DNA from: Hyalella azteca
Lineage: Eukaryota > Arthropoda > Malacostraca > Amphipoda > Hyalellidae
Direction of reading: 5' to 3'
Length of the DNA stretch: 64,000 bases
Assembly (NCBI RefSeq): GCF_000764305.2
Contig: NW_025947197.1
Location: forward strand, 1 to 64,000
Shown here piece after piece: positions 1 through 12,155 of the stretch. A program made the translations under genes and the position numbers. The notes under the pieces were generated by a model. The model did no database searches. It was not told the DNA's origin and saw only the letters and a program-made list of their open reading frames with translations. The stretch's first letter is position 1, and each line of letters starts with the position of its first letter.

Positions 1-222
1 ATGAAAGGGTTGATGCGGTATAAATATAATGATAAATTAAATAACAAACATGACTTTCTTAGTCGCAAAATTCAATAGCGTGTCCGATATTTGGGAAATG
101 ATATTTGTCGGTTTCTATGTCTTCAGTTAAACGCATTCATTTGAAATAATGATAAAAAGAAATTCAATCAGCGCGTAAATAAGCTATGTCTTAGTATAAA
201 TTAGTATATAAACGCGGGAAAT
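1..222 (+). repeat. Direct repeat copy 1 (pairs with 6976-7199)
   Basis: This stretch is repeated in the same orientation at 6976-7199 with scattered substitutions; both begin near atgaaagggttgatg and end near aacgcgggaaatt. After it the two loci differ: this copy runs into a Tc1-type transposase tail, the other does not. A second shared block lies further on (about 698-820 here, 7377-7540 there), so the two loci look like one duplicated segment with the Tc1 piece present in only one. No coding capacity was recognised. Confidence 0.8.
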
Positions 223-452
223 TGGGAACTCAAGTTCCCTCCAAGGAACGCGGGAAATTGGCAACTCAATGGAGGGAACTCAAGAGGCGTGTTCATATAG
301 AAGACCCATGCAGCAACATCAAAGAATTGAAGACTTTTGCCATGGAAGAGTGGCGCAAGATTCCTACTAAAACATGCCAACACCTCGTATTAACATACAA
401 GAAGCGTCTGTGTGCTATCATTGCTGCCAAGGGAGGTCACACAAAGTATTAA
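222..452 (+). pseudogene. Tc1/mariner transposase C-terminal fragment
   Basis: The frame ending in TAA at 452 has the hallmark end of Tc1-family DDE transposases: an ELKRRVH block, then MEEWRKIP, then KRLCAIIAAKGGHTKY at the terminus. Only about 65 residues of a protein normally about 340 long remain. The DNA-binding and most catalytic segments are missing, so the ATG at 222 is not a real start. The sequence after the stop, with a T-run and gttgccattacttttgg, resembles the 3' ends of such elements. This is a dead remnant. Confidence 0.75.
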
Positions 453-3332
453 TTTAGAGTTGCCAACAACTCATATGCTTTTTTTTCAAAATGTTGCCAT
501 TACTTTTGGTTTTGGTGTTTTTCTAATAAATATAAATACAACAAAGATCTAACGTTTTACTATCCGTTATGAAAAATGATTAGATGTTCTTTGATCATTT
601 TAACTGAAAATAAATGCAGAAATTGCAATAAATGCTTCAAATTATGTTATTTCTCACATTAAATATTTTTAAGCGTGTTGCCAATAAATATGCGCGTAAC
701 TGTATGAAGGCTGTATAAATTATCTCAGCATCTCAATAACTCGGTTAAGTTTAATAAATTCTTATATGAGGGCTGTATAAATTATCTCGGTATCTCAATA
801 ACTTGGTTAAGTTTAATAACCGATTATTGTCGGCATTACCGACAATATTATTATTACCGATTATTGTCGGCAAGGTGAAAGCTTCTGAGTATTGTTGTTA
901 ATTCTTCAGGAGGGGCAGTCAATGTTGAATAGGACTCATCTAGCTATTAGGTGTTCGCTGGTGCACGCGGTCATTTTGGAATTCGCAATGATACGCCCTT
1001 CACATATATAGAAACAATGCATATACAGTATGTTTCCTCCAGCTACTCCAGCAACTCATTTTCTTGAGATGTTGTCAGCATCGAATAGTTTAATTAAGTT
1101 ACCCATAAATTACAACAAGATATTATTATATATATATTATAACTCTAATGGCAGTGACTTTGTGTAAAAAATTGGCACTTGCCGTATTTTTACATAAGTG
1201 AGTGAGTTGTCATTCTAACAGAGTTCCCGACACGAGTAAAGATGCCTTTGAGCTCAGCAGGCAATGTTTGATCGTATTCGCAATTTGATCGCATGTGGAG
1301 ATTTGAAAAAAATATCTCTCGTTTGAGTTTTGGTTTTCTCGAAAAATTTACATTAATTCATAGATTTGTATAATCGATAATTCAGAAGTGCGCGACCGAC
1401 ATTGATTGACTAACTATTAACGAAGTCTTGTAAATCATGTTCGTTAGTTTCCCCAACTATCCAGTCATAAATATTCACTTAGCAATTTAAATTCCATCTC
1501 TGCTGCTGAAGCTCACAATTGTCCACCTTCTGCAAATAAAATGATCATACATTTCCTTTCATAACTTTTTGTTCACAAGTGAAACCATTTAAACATGAAT
1601 TCTATTATCAAGGCCAAAAATTCAATGTAAAAGTTGCACAGAAACAATTCAAGAAAACAAAACAACTGCAACCTCATCTCGCAAGTTTTATAGATATGCT
1701 TAATATCCACCGCTCATAACTTACGTTTTTTTAATATATCTATGAATATATTAATTTTTATATAATTTTTGTCCGTAGTCTAGCGTAAATGTACAGAAAT
1801 TTAGGTATAACAATGTATCACAGAAAACCAACACGTAGATCACGGCTGGCACAACTACATGCCAATGTCTTTGGCAGTTTTGTGGTTACTTATGCTATTG
1901 GCTGGAAATTTAACTAGTAATTTAATTTATTCTAGTAGCAATTTAAATTCCGTCTCTTTTGCTGGTGTTCACAATTGTCCACCTTCTACTAATGAAATTG
2001 TCATATTTTTCCTTTCCTGATTTTATGTTCAATGGTTAAAACAGTTTAACGTGCTAATTTGTAGGTATGTTCAACACCACAACTACGTGCAAGATTCATT
2101 GGCAAATTTTCAGATGCTTTGTATATATGCCTAATTACTACATTATCATATAGAAAAGATCATCATATACAATATTCTCCTGACATGAACTACATGTAAT
2201 ATATGAGCAGCAATTGTGCTTATATGTATGAGTAAACTTGTGAGGCAAGTCACTTGTGAGGCAAGTCGACGTTCAAAATTTATTTTGAACGTCGAGATTT
2301 AGGAATAAATTAGTTGGCGATACAATCATTCTTTTTGTTGCGGAGACTTGCAACTCAGTGTTCAGTAGCTATGGGGTGGGTGCGAGACATTCGTAGTCAA
2401 GATTAGGAAGTTTGTTGGTGATATTGTTTATATATTTTTGATCCCAAAATCTGCCGTTATGGCGGGTGGATGGGATTTACGAAAGCAAACTGCCTGTCTC
2501 ATGACGTCAATGCGGAAGTTACGTGGTCGCCTGTGACTCGGTTACCGAGTTTCACAGGCAGACGCGCCTCAGTACCTCAGAATACGCCGTTCAAATTGCT
2601 TACACTTAAATTCACTCCATGACTATTTCAATGGCTCACAACTTGGGACGTACACGCTTTCTGGCGCCCAAAACTAAAAATTAGACTCGCACCAAAGAGT
2701 TTCAAGTCACGACCATGAATTCAACGCCCCTGTTATATAAATGAAATGAATTATATAAATTGAGTAATTTTAGTATGCGCTCTAATATAGAGCGTTTCAA
2801 CGAGTATGACGGGCTCACCATATAATCTGTGCATCTAAATAACGTGGTCAAGATTAACAGTTTTTCGTGCTATTTCATTGTATCATTGAGGTGAAGTACA
2901 TTGCTGGTTAACTTCAATCACTTCCGGGTTATCAAAAGTAAAAAAATGTGCCACGAGGTAAATTTTGAGTCAATGACTCAGGTCATTGGTTTGACTCATT
3001 TCAAACCTTGTAACCTTTTAAACCTTTACATCCCGTATCGCGCAGACGCGACCAAACTGTACCTGCTGAGCTCATTGGCTTCATGTGGGCAATTCTGTTA
3101 TAATGACAACTCACTTATTAGGCGAAATGGCCTACGTATCAGGTGCCAACACATTTGCATTAAAGCTTTAATGCGTAAAATGATTCATTACGTGTATGTT
3201 CTATTCAGACATGTTACTGAATCCAGCTGCGGGTTATGCAGTTTGAACGTCGTATAATTAATTCAGTAAGCCATATGATCGTGCTGTGTGGCATCCAATT
3301 CATCCAATTTGTTCAGTTTGTTGCGTCATATA
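453..3332. other. No gene recognised; AT-rich DNA with small repeats
   Basis: No convincing exon was seen. Visible structure: a tandem repeat of about 64 bp around 698-820 (gggctgtataaattatctc), short alternating direct and inverted ccgattattgtcgg motifs at about 821-873, a direct repeat of cttgtgaggcaagt near 2238-2265, and a perfect hairpin at 2266-2295. The open frame at 2901-3257 has no recognisable domain and composition no different from its surroundings. Confidence 0.5.
2266..2295. repeat. Perfect 14-bp inverted repeat (hairpin)
   Basis: The arms tcgacgttcaaaat (2266-2279) and attttgaacgtcga (2282-2295) are perfect reverse complements around a 2-base loop. It follows a tandem gtgaggcaagt motif. 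The role is unknown; it may be the end of a small transposable element. Confidence 0.7.
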
Positions 3333-3340
3333 CGTGCAAG

Positions 3341-5607
3341 CAGAGGTGGGCAGTCGCGCTACATGTAGCGGCCGCTACTAGCGGCCGCTACATTTTTAGT
3401 AGCGGTAGCGGCTCAACATTTAAGGCAATGTAGCGGTAGCGCCCGCTACATATTTAAGTAGCGATACGAGGTTTTGCCGCTACAGCGCTACCGCTACATT
3501 TATAGATAAATCCTTTAGATTTTACTTAAGGGGACCGGCTACCCTCCAACAAAACTTTTTTGTTTACAGACGGATCGTACAGACGGAACTTGGTACACAT
3601 ATGTAAAACAGAAATCTAAGACCTATTTGTTCATGTAAATTTAAAAAAAATGAAAGAAAACGTGGAATTAATAGAAAACGGCAAATAAGGGGTACTCTAA
3701 AAAGTTTATAACTTTTGCAAATCACATGCTACAATGTCGAGACACATATCATTCGATTTGTAACAACAATACCCTATCGAAATTCGAAGACCAAAAAAAC
3801 GTCATAAAAAAAACTAGGTAGAAAATGAAAAAAGAGTGATGTTAGAGTCGATAGATATGGTCTTTACGAATCGAATGATACGTGTCTCGATGTTGTAGGA
3901 TGATATTTGTGGGAGGAGATAGATTTTCTGAAGTACCCCTTTTTAGCCGTTTTCTATGAATTTCACGTTTTCTATCAATTTTTTCGAAAAATTCATAGGA
4001 GCAAAATATTTTTTTTACATTTTACGTATGTATGTGAAGTTTCATGACAATCGGATAATAACTGTAGAAGTTTTCCGTATGCTTGGTCGGTCCCCATATG
4101 ATAAAATAACCAAATGAGCGTTTTAATCATTTCACACGCCGAGCTGTGGAAAGTCAACGGGAGAGCTTGTAATAGCTTGTGGCCCGATACCATAACTACG
4201 TGTAAGTTTCAGTGGCATATTTGTGCAGTTTCTGGGTATTCATTTCAGTGGCCAACTGATGCCTTAAGATATATAGTAAAAAGAAGACAAATTCTCCTGA
4301 AATTTCAAATCTAATATAATGTACAAGTGGCTGTTATGTATATACGCATGTATGCAATGAATACGCATGTATGCACTAATATAACAGTGCATACATGCGT
4401 AAACTTGCAATGCAATTCAGAAGCAGTTTTGTTGTCAGAATAATTGTTTACGATAAGAAACGGAAAGGAAATCAATCCATGGAAATTTTGATGAAATGCG
4501 AATGTAATGACAACGCACAAAACCAATATAACTTTCTGAGGCGCATGTTTCAGCGACGGTTCAGATATTTGTAAAGTCATTCCTCTTGATAAATGCGGGA
4601 TTATTGGAATGCATTGATAAATAAATGACGCAATCGAAGAAACTATTCCAGAATTATGATTGGGACAGTTGCGCAGGCGAGTTCGGAGAAGTGTCGATCC
4701 AGTGAACAGCTCTGAAGTATAACAGCTCTCAACCTGCTACAGACGTCCAGACTGTTTATTAACGTTATTGATTTTAAAACTATTCCCTACGAGAAATTCG
4801 TTTTGTTGATATCAGAGCTACGATGAATTCTTGCCCGTGATTTGTAATGTTTTGGTGTTGGTGCGAGTTCAATTTTCAGAAGCTGGGCACTGAGAAATAT
4901 TTACGCAAGTAGAGTCATATTGGAATTAGTTTGTTATAAATTCCATATTTAGTCGATGTATAACAGCATATCCTTACTTTCTGAGTCAGGGTCATACTTT
5001 CAAAATTCGCTAAGTGAACGTAAGTACCTACGCTCTATTTTCTTGTCTATGATTGGTGGATTTTGATTGAAGCGCCGTCAATGATTGGCTGATGAACTTA
5101 TGATCTCTTATCCTTTTTTGAAAGTATAGGCCAGGACTGCTGGAATTAACACTAATTAATGCAACTTACTAGCACCATCACTTCATTGAACTCTTCTACT
5201 ACCGCGTTCTCTACCCTTACCTGCGATAAACGCAAGTGTAGGTACAAAAATATTTAGAGAAAATTTTTTCCAATAATTCCATAGAACACCATATAAGTGG
5301 AACCCACCCCAGAACTACTGAATACGGTAAATTTTCATTGACATATTAGAAAACGATTCCATCCCTAACTAAATCATTATTGACCGCCGTGGGTACAAAT
5401 CGTAGCCATCGGCTGGATTCAGTATCATAACCCCTAAGAACGATGTAGCGGTAGCGGTAGCGCCCGCTACATTTAGAGCATGTAGCGGTAGCGGTAGCGC
5501 CCGCTACATTTAGAGCATGTAGCGGTAGCGGTAGCGCCCGCTACATTTAGAGCATGTAGCGGTAGCGGTAGCGCCGCTACATTTCCAAGTAGCGCTGCCC
5601 AGCTCTG
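3341..5607. mobile_element. Non-autonomous hAT-family transposon with 8-bp TSD
   Basis: The left end is cagaggtgggcagtcgcgc and the right end, read inward on the minus strand, is cagagctgggcagcgctac. These form imperfect terminal inverted repeats of the cagNGGTGGGCA type typical of hAT elements. Both ends are flanked by the identical 8-bp target duplication cgtgcaag (3333-3340 and 5608-5615), the length diagnostic of hAT. Subterminal arrays of tagcggtagcg fill both ends, including four units of about 47 bp at 5444-5580. No transposase frame was recognised inside, so mobility would depend on an enzyme encoded elsewhere. A fold-back element sits inside at 3530-4095. Confidence 0.85.
3530..4095. 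mobile_element. Nested fold-back (palindromic) MITE
   Basis: The ends are ggggaccggc on the left and, read on the minus strand, ggggaccgacc on the right. The interior is a long imperfect palindrome: gaaaacgtggaatt in the left half pairs with the right-half segment around 3955-3975, and the block near 3733-3763 pairs with 3868-3899. A TTAA precedes the left end. Related sequences occur at 24971-25440 and from 27721, each also preceded by TTAA. No coding sequence was seen. Confidence 0.65.
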
Positions 5608-5615
5608 CGTGCAAG

Positions 5616-6975
5616 GAATGACGCATGATGAGAGCTTTAAAATAAAATTAATTGAGTATGCGGAAAAAGCCATCGCTATGACTTCATTATAGCAGTGACT
5701 GCCGATGGGGCAAGCAGGGATTGCTGATGCGTCAGGCAGGATGAATCAGTAACATGACGGTCAGCTGATCGTTGGCTAACGCATGGCAGGATGTGATGCC
5801 GTAAGGGCTGTAGAAAGTCATTAAAGTTTGAATATCTTCAATGAATGTAAATTATTTGTGCATTAGAGAACGAAAATTTTCTTTCTTCTGAATGGTAATA
5901 TTGTTAGATTAATGCTGTGCCACAATAAACGGCATAATAAATTTATGTATGTGAATGTTGATATAGTGTAGATATAACGACGATGCAAAGAACCAATATA
6001 ACTTTCTGAGAAACATGATTCAACAACGAGTCTGACTTATGTGAGTTGATTTTCTCTGGGCAATAATTAAGACATTAATGCATTTCATAGGAAATAAAGA
6101 ATACGATTGAGAGGAAGCCAGGAATCGAATTGGTTGGAACGTTGTACTTATTGGTACGTTGTACAATTTGGTACGTTGTACTTAATGAGAACGATATTTC
6201 CCATAATTTGTACCGGTAGCATGATTTCCAGCCAAATATTTACTTGGTCATTGCTCTCGTTCAGATAATTTGTACGGAAGATCAAGCCAAGAAACCAAAC
6301 AATTGTTCAATGCCTCCATTGAAAGAGCAGAGTGAAGTTTTGGTCTTCGTCTTGTCACAGCACATTTTACGCGCAATAAACTTGCATTCTCTACAGTTTA
6401 TCATAACTTACATTGTATTCATTACATGACACTGATGTACAGGTGCCATTCGTTGCCGAATGGCCTAGTAAGAACTCTCACCAGTGATTATCTTAAAGGT
6501 CCCTAATTTATCTTAACATAGGAAATAAAGTTTCAAATTCGGCTTAATACTGACGACTAAGAATTAAAAAAAAATTAAAGTTTCACGAACACTGGTTATA
6601 TAACAAGAGTTTACTTGCAATTATAAGTTCTAAATTTCTCGTCTACTTAACGGTTCAAACTTGATGATCCGACTGGTCATCGTGGTTCTCGAGACGGCGT
6701 CTTCAAATAAATTATGGGATTTTAACGCGGAAGCCTATATTTCTTACTGGCCGACACGACAACTTTGTGTACGTTTTCATGGGTGAATTTGCGGATATTA
6801 ATGCGACTGGTCGGGTGTCCAATATACAAAGTATGGACAATATTCCACAAGGAAATAATTACAAATGCAATAAACGAGCGACATTTGACATACGCCCAAA
6901 TTTGTGAGTCAATTTACTTGAGGTTTGGTTTTCAGAATAATGGTGTACTGTAGAAAACGATATAAGAAAAGGTTT
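5616..6975. other. No gene recognised
   Basis: This is AT-rich sequence with no domain-bearing frame. A small tandem motif, ggtacgttgtac, is repeated three times around 6140-6185. The open frames at 6244-6429 and 6765-6953 show no recognisable features. Confidence 0.45.
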
Positions 6976-7540
6976 ATGAAAGGGTTGATGTGGTATAAAT
7001 ATAATGATAAATCAAAAAACAAACATGACTTTCTTAGTCGCAAAACTCAAAAGCGTGTCCGATATTTGTGAAATGATATATGACGGTTTCTATGCCATCA
7101 GTTGAATGCATTCATTTGAAATAATGATGAAAAGAAATTCAATCAGCGCGTAAATAAGTTATGTCTTAGTATAAATTAGTATATAAACGCGGGAAATTTA
7201 TCTAGAATTTCTAACTTGGAAAAGATGCAAATGTGAATTTGGAATTTTTAACAAAGCAATATGTATAATAATAAGTGAGCAAGTCTGTTCGTCGAGAAAA
7301 GTTCGGGGTCAGCCCACGCAGCCATAAACAATTAAGTAATGGTGGGCTTGTGTTATACTTCCGTGCGATTATACAGTATATGAGGGCTGTATAAATTATC
7401 TCAGCATGTCAATACCTTGGTTAAGTTTAATAACCTTTTATATGAGGGCTGTATAAATTATCTCAGCATAATATGAGGGCTGCATAAATTATATCAGCAT
7501 CTCAATAACTTGGTTAAATTTAATAACCTTTTATATGTTT
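6976..7540 (+). repeat. Direct repeat copy 2 plus about 64-bp tandem units
   Basis: 6976-7199 matches 1-222 in the same orientation. From about 7377 to 7540 the unit gggctgtataaattatctcag recurs three times, matching the array near 698-820. It marks the right-hand end of a roughly 7-kb spaced duplication, or the terminal repeats of an unrecognised element. Confidence 0.7.
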
Positions 7541-10500
7541 GATTACATTGACACTTTTTCCTTTTTTTATTAGTGTGACACTTCTTCCCCTTTGCTCAGC
7601 AAGCCACGGAAACAGGCCATCTTCCTCTTGCTTATTTTCGTACTTGCTTGTATTGCATTTACCAAACATTTCGGGTGTGATCACTTGTTGCGGCCGAGCA
7701 GATAGCTTTTGGTCCGAATAACGGACTCAAGTACCTTAGTTGGAATTTTATTTCGTTGCTTGTTTTTCACATAGGTAGGTGACTTGTGAAAACACTCGCT
7801 CCACGAATGCATTGGAGACAGGTCAAAGTGATTGGAGAAAGTGACAAGTGATGCAGTAGGCAGCCAGTTCCATGAATGCTGATTTTCAAGATCAGCGAAA
7901 TTTTGAATGGCACCCCAGAATTCAAGTGGCACTCCAATAAGTGGCACTCTAGAATTCAAAACCACCAAACGAAAATGGTGGAGAATAGAATTCAAAGCCA
8001 CCAAACCGATCTCTGCGTCGCAGAGATCAGCCGACAACCTCACCCGTCCTAGGCCATATCATCACTGATCAGTAATCAATCAATGATCATCACTCTCGTG
8101 CTTATATTGCACTAAGCACTTTTGCTAAATGTTAACAATGAGATTGGGGTTATTTCATCAAGCGGTAAACTGGCTGTTCCGAAAATGACGGGAAAGCTCT
8201 AGTCGCGCCGCTCTGAAGGTAATCTATATAATCCACGCCTACGCTGGAGGAAGTTCAAACTTCAGAAGTGGAACTTAATGCAGTAAATTTGCAGTAAGTC
8301 AGAAAATACCAGATTTAGGCAAATATACCAGATCTAAATATTCGTACCGTGCAGACTCCTGAAAATACCAGATTTGTGAAATCTGGTATAGACATATACC
8401 ATCTGGCAAAGCTATTGCGAGCAAAGTACGTAGGTGAATGGTGAAATATCACCGAATCAGATTCGCTAGTCAGAATCAGTTAGCCGGACTCGAGAGTCAG
8501 ATAAGCTAGTGTATGGGGCGCTTATGATTTACAGCGATGTGGGAGTCATGCCTACAGTGCCCTAAAACTAGTTTCTTACGATAGTGGTGAAATTAAGGTA
8601 GGACAAGTCCGCGTTAGATAAGAGTAGTATATAAAGTTAATCATCTCGTCTTTTTGTGGCAGTGATCTCCAAAGCCATGTGCCTTTTTTAAATTCACTGA
8701 AACAGCGTCAAACACCAAACGCTATTTTAATTGGGTTGCAGTTCACATAATACAAAGGAATTCCGTTTAATGTTGGCATTCGTAGCAGTCACGGGCGACT
8801 TTGGTTTCTACTTTGATTCACGTTTGGTTGTAAATGACTACAGCTTTGAATTATTTCTTAAAACAACTTAAGTCTCTCATATGTTAGATGTTAAATTCAT
8901 TTAAATACAACAGAACCTTGATGCTTTTCTCGAGTTTCCTGTTCGTTCCCCTTACCCTCTGACTCTACACGTCTCTTCGTGGTATGTTAGGGTTTAAAAC
9001 TGTGGTAAATATGCCGGTTGCACTTGGTGCAGGTGGGGTTTGCTCTACTGGGTTCCTAGAATATATACCAAACCAACTACCTCTACGTCCGGCGCACATC
9101 TAAATTGAGGCGTTTGATTCGTGTCTGCCTTCGTCTTCTGACTAAGCATTGTTACAGTTCATGGAGGTTACCAACCGCAATTGCCTCATTCGCGTGCTTG
9201 CGGCAGCCACAGGGTTAGGTAAAAACTGTCTCTGAAATACTCGGAAGCTCTCGCGTTGATGACAGTCTCTTTAATCTGATATATGAATTGTTCACTTGTA
9301 ATCAACAGCTTCTCCCGTTGCTTATACTGTCGCTGAAGATTTTTATCAGCCACTCGATAAGTCAATTTTTCTTTGCGCCTATTCCTATTTAGCGTTTGCC
9401 CCACCTTCTGCAATTTTGTCTTAATGTCTCCACCCTATGGATTGTTGAATGCGATAGGAACTACAGTGAGAATGCTGAAGGGTGCAAGAGGTTATAGGTT
9501 GTTAACCTTTACGGGGCAATTTTTTTATAAGAGAACTTGGAAATCCCCACGTGCTGCTGTTCGTCTTTCAAGCCATGTTACCATTGTTTGAAAAAGCACA
9601 AATCGATTGCCAGATTCATTTTCTTGAATACTGCTTCCTGCTCTATCGATAATATCGCGCAAAAATCACTATTTATATAATTTATTGCCGTATATATTTT
9701 AACGATAATTAGTTACTAAACTAGCAGCAATGTCGACAGTCAATTATTTTGGAAATGTATTTTGCAGTTCTTGGTGAACTTTTTTCTTTCTTACGAATAC
9801 TCACTGAAGGAACGAGAGAATAACTAATTGTTCAGTCAGCTGAATACAAGTTTGGGAATAAATAAAATGCCTGCATCAAGGCCCTGGAAACGAGTAGATT
9901 TTCTAGCGTTTCATCGCAATAGGATAGGCACACGTGTGATTCTGTGTTGCTATGGTTAAAGTTACGGCTCGCGTTTCCTATGCGGCTCCCTGCCATGTCC
10001 GGACATTACTAGCGGTCGTTCGCTGTCGAACATAAGCGAACTGCAGGCGGACTAGGAACATTTGGACTGGCTCTGGAGCTAGCGCGGGGACGCCTGTCAG
10101 AGACCACCACTGCCGTGCATCGAATGGACTATCTTGATCCCTTCCCTCAAGAACGTAGCATATAACACTTTTTGACTGTAATATTTTCAGCCGCAAGCAC
10201 CAGACAGATCACATCCATTGAATTAGATCAATCAGCCCACAGGAGAGTAGCCTGACGTAGAATGGCCCAGCATTGTCTGCCAAAGCCAATACGCGAAAAA
10301 TTTTTACACCACCCAGACGGAGCGTGCCGGAGCCGTCAGTAGCTGTCCCGTGTGTAGAATCAGCCTACGGTCGAACGGCCACGCGTTGTACGACGATAAA
10401 TTTTGGATAGAACTATGCTATCTGAAACCTAACCCCAGATGCTGTGAGCTAAAAGTGACGGTCTGGTGGTGCACGGCAGGATGCATGCAGTTCCACTGGC

Positions 10501-11849
10501 GAGCTGGGCTGGCTGGTCGCAGTCCGTTGTCCGCAAGTAACAGTTCGAGCTAAAGTCAGAGTATGAAGTGATGATTCGATCAACGTTCAGTGGTGGACAA
10601 CCATTATTCTCTGGGCTATTCGCTTCAGAATATGGTGGCGTTAAGCTCCTAATATTTAAAGCAAGATGATGTCATGGGCTGGTTACTGACGGCAGGGTAA
10701 ACTACACGGCTGATTGGTGGTCATCCGGAAATATGATAGGCGTTCCTTTCATGGCTGATTGGTGCAGATTTGGTGATGCACGGCTGCGTACCCCTGGCGC
10801 GCAGCCGAGGGCACCGTTCAACAAAATACTCGACTTTCTTGGCGAAAGAGTCATCGATACTATGGCCATCGGGATGCATGCCAGAGGCCAGCATTGCCCT
10901 TGACCAGCATATTTTTCATCCTCCTTTCCGTGCGTAAGCCTGCTAAAGGGCAGAGTAGAATGAGGGATTATTTGTTAAAAGCCAAAGGTACAAATCCCCT
11001 TCATGGAAATTAACCAGCGAGCTAATGAGAAGTAAGCCACCAATACAATCGCTCTACGCCGTATTTAAAACTGCCAACAGCTCTATCCCATGCCGTCTAA
11101 CCTCCTCACGATTTTCGGTAAGCAACTCCCTACGCCATACCGCTGTTGATACACAGCCAGCATTCCAGCCCGTCCGTTCGTCGCAGCTATTTTCCCCCAG
11201 CATAACTCTACCTCCACGCTTACTCCGTCTCCCCGCCTTTTTTCACCGACTGCCGGACGGGCTTTTCTTAGTTACTGCTCACTTGACTGCATTACGCTAT
11301 AAAAAGAGGATCTATAAGAGTTGTAACCTAACCTAACCTAATACGGAAAAGCATCAAAAATCTGCGAGAAAAGCCTCCAGTTACCTATGCGATAATGGTG
11401 GAGAGTCGGGGTAAGTGTGGGGGGAAGAAGATGCTGGGGGATAGTAAGGCTGGGAAACAGTGACGCGGGGTTAACGTCTTGCGGAGTAAGTAAGGTGATG
11501 ACGCATTACCGTTTGGTACAGTTCACATTTGCAGCAATGCAGTGTGGTCAGCGGACACTTAGGATAACAGCATGTGTAAGTAGTGATGGTATGGGTTATA
11601 AAGCATTGGAGAACAATGTATTGACCGTTAACTATGTGGAGTAGCGGCTTGTGTGCAGAAGCAGTGTTGGTTTAAAGTTCGTGTGGTGAGATAGGTCAAT
11701 TGACTACGGCTGCTTAGGTGTCAGGATGACAATATCTATAGCATTTAGATGGTTGATGTTGGCTCCAGGGCTGATTTGAGCGTTAATTTGCTGGTCTACG
11801 GCTGCGCACCCTGGCCATCAAGGTAAAGATAGGAAGGATTATGCATGTA
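7541..11849. other. No gene recognised; small repeats only
   Basis: No exon could be supported. The minus-strand frame at 7681-8043 (120 codons) overlaps an internally repetitive stretch (gaattc, agtgccact) and is probably chance. Around 8300-8400 the motif ataccagat recurs in both orientations. About 10085-10200 is a dispersed repeat related to 19962-20075. At 11324-11341 there are three CCTAA units. The region at 10-11.3 kb is richer in GC but shows no recognisable protein. Confidence 0.4.
10085..10200 (+). repeat. Dispersed repeat, related to 19962-20075
   Basis: The block with cagagaccaccactgcc, then ccttccctcaagaacgtagc, then a run ending in tttcagccg aligns in order with ggagaccaccagtgccc, ccttctttcaatgacgtagc and tttagcagccg at 19962-20075. 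It is a diverged interspersed repeat of unknown class. Confidence 0.55.
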
Positions 11850-12155
11850 CAACACCAGGGGCCACGGCTATAAACTAAAAAAACTGCGCTGTAACTTCTT
11901 AAAGTGACAAAATTTTTCTCGCTTCGAATCACCGACATGAGGAACAGCCTCCCCGATGACATCGTTGGCCGCTCCAAGTATGAACGCGTTCAAGAACAGA
12001 CTAGATAAAGCTATGGAAAAATATATGTGCATAGTGCGTGAAAAGTTCCCACAAATGCCACATCTGGAATTAGAAACAGGCGAAATGCTTCTACGTTCTT
12101 GGTTGCTAAGTTGTCGAAGGCTTTGCATTCGGTTTTATATAACAGTTTTATAGTG
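11850..12155 (+). pseudogene. CR1-like LINE 3' tail fragment
   Basis: The translated pieces match the C-terminal tail of the CR1-like element seen at 55.5-58.4 kb and 62.57 kb: an NTRGHGYKLKKLRCN block followed, after frame breaks, by APSMNAFKNRLDKAMEKYM near 11965-12035. The last part, to the stop at 12151-12153, diverges from the 62.57-kb copy. No reverse transcriptase core is present, so this is a 5'-truncated, frameshifted remnant. Confidence 0.75.

Noticed and set aside
7681..8043. Minus-strand frame of 120 codons
   Set aside because: It covers internally repetitive sequence and shows no domain, splice or composition support.
11324..11341. Three CCTAA units, like the arthropod TTAGG telomere repeat
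   Set aside because: Too few copies to claim an interstitial telomere; similar ggttaggttagg runs elsewhere (51380) are also short.
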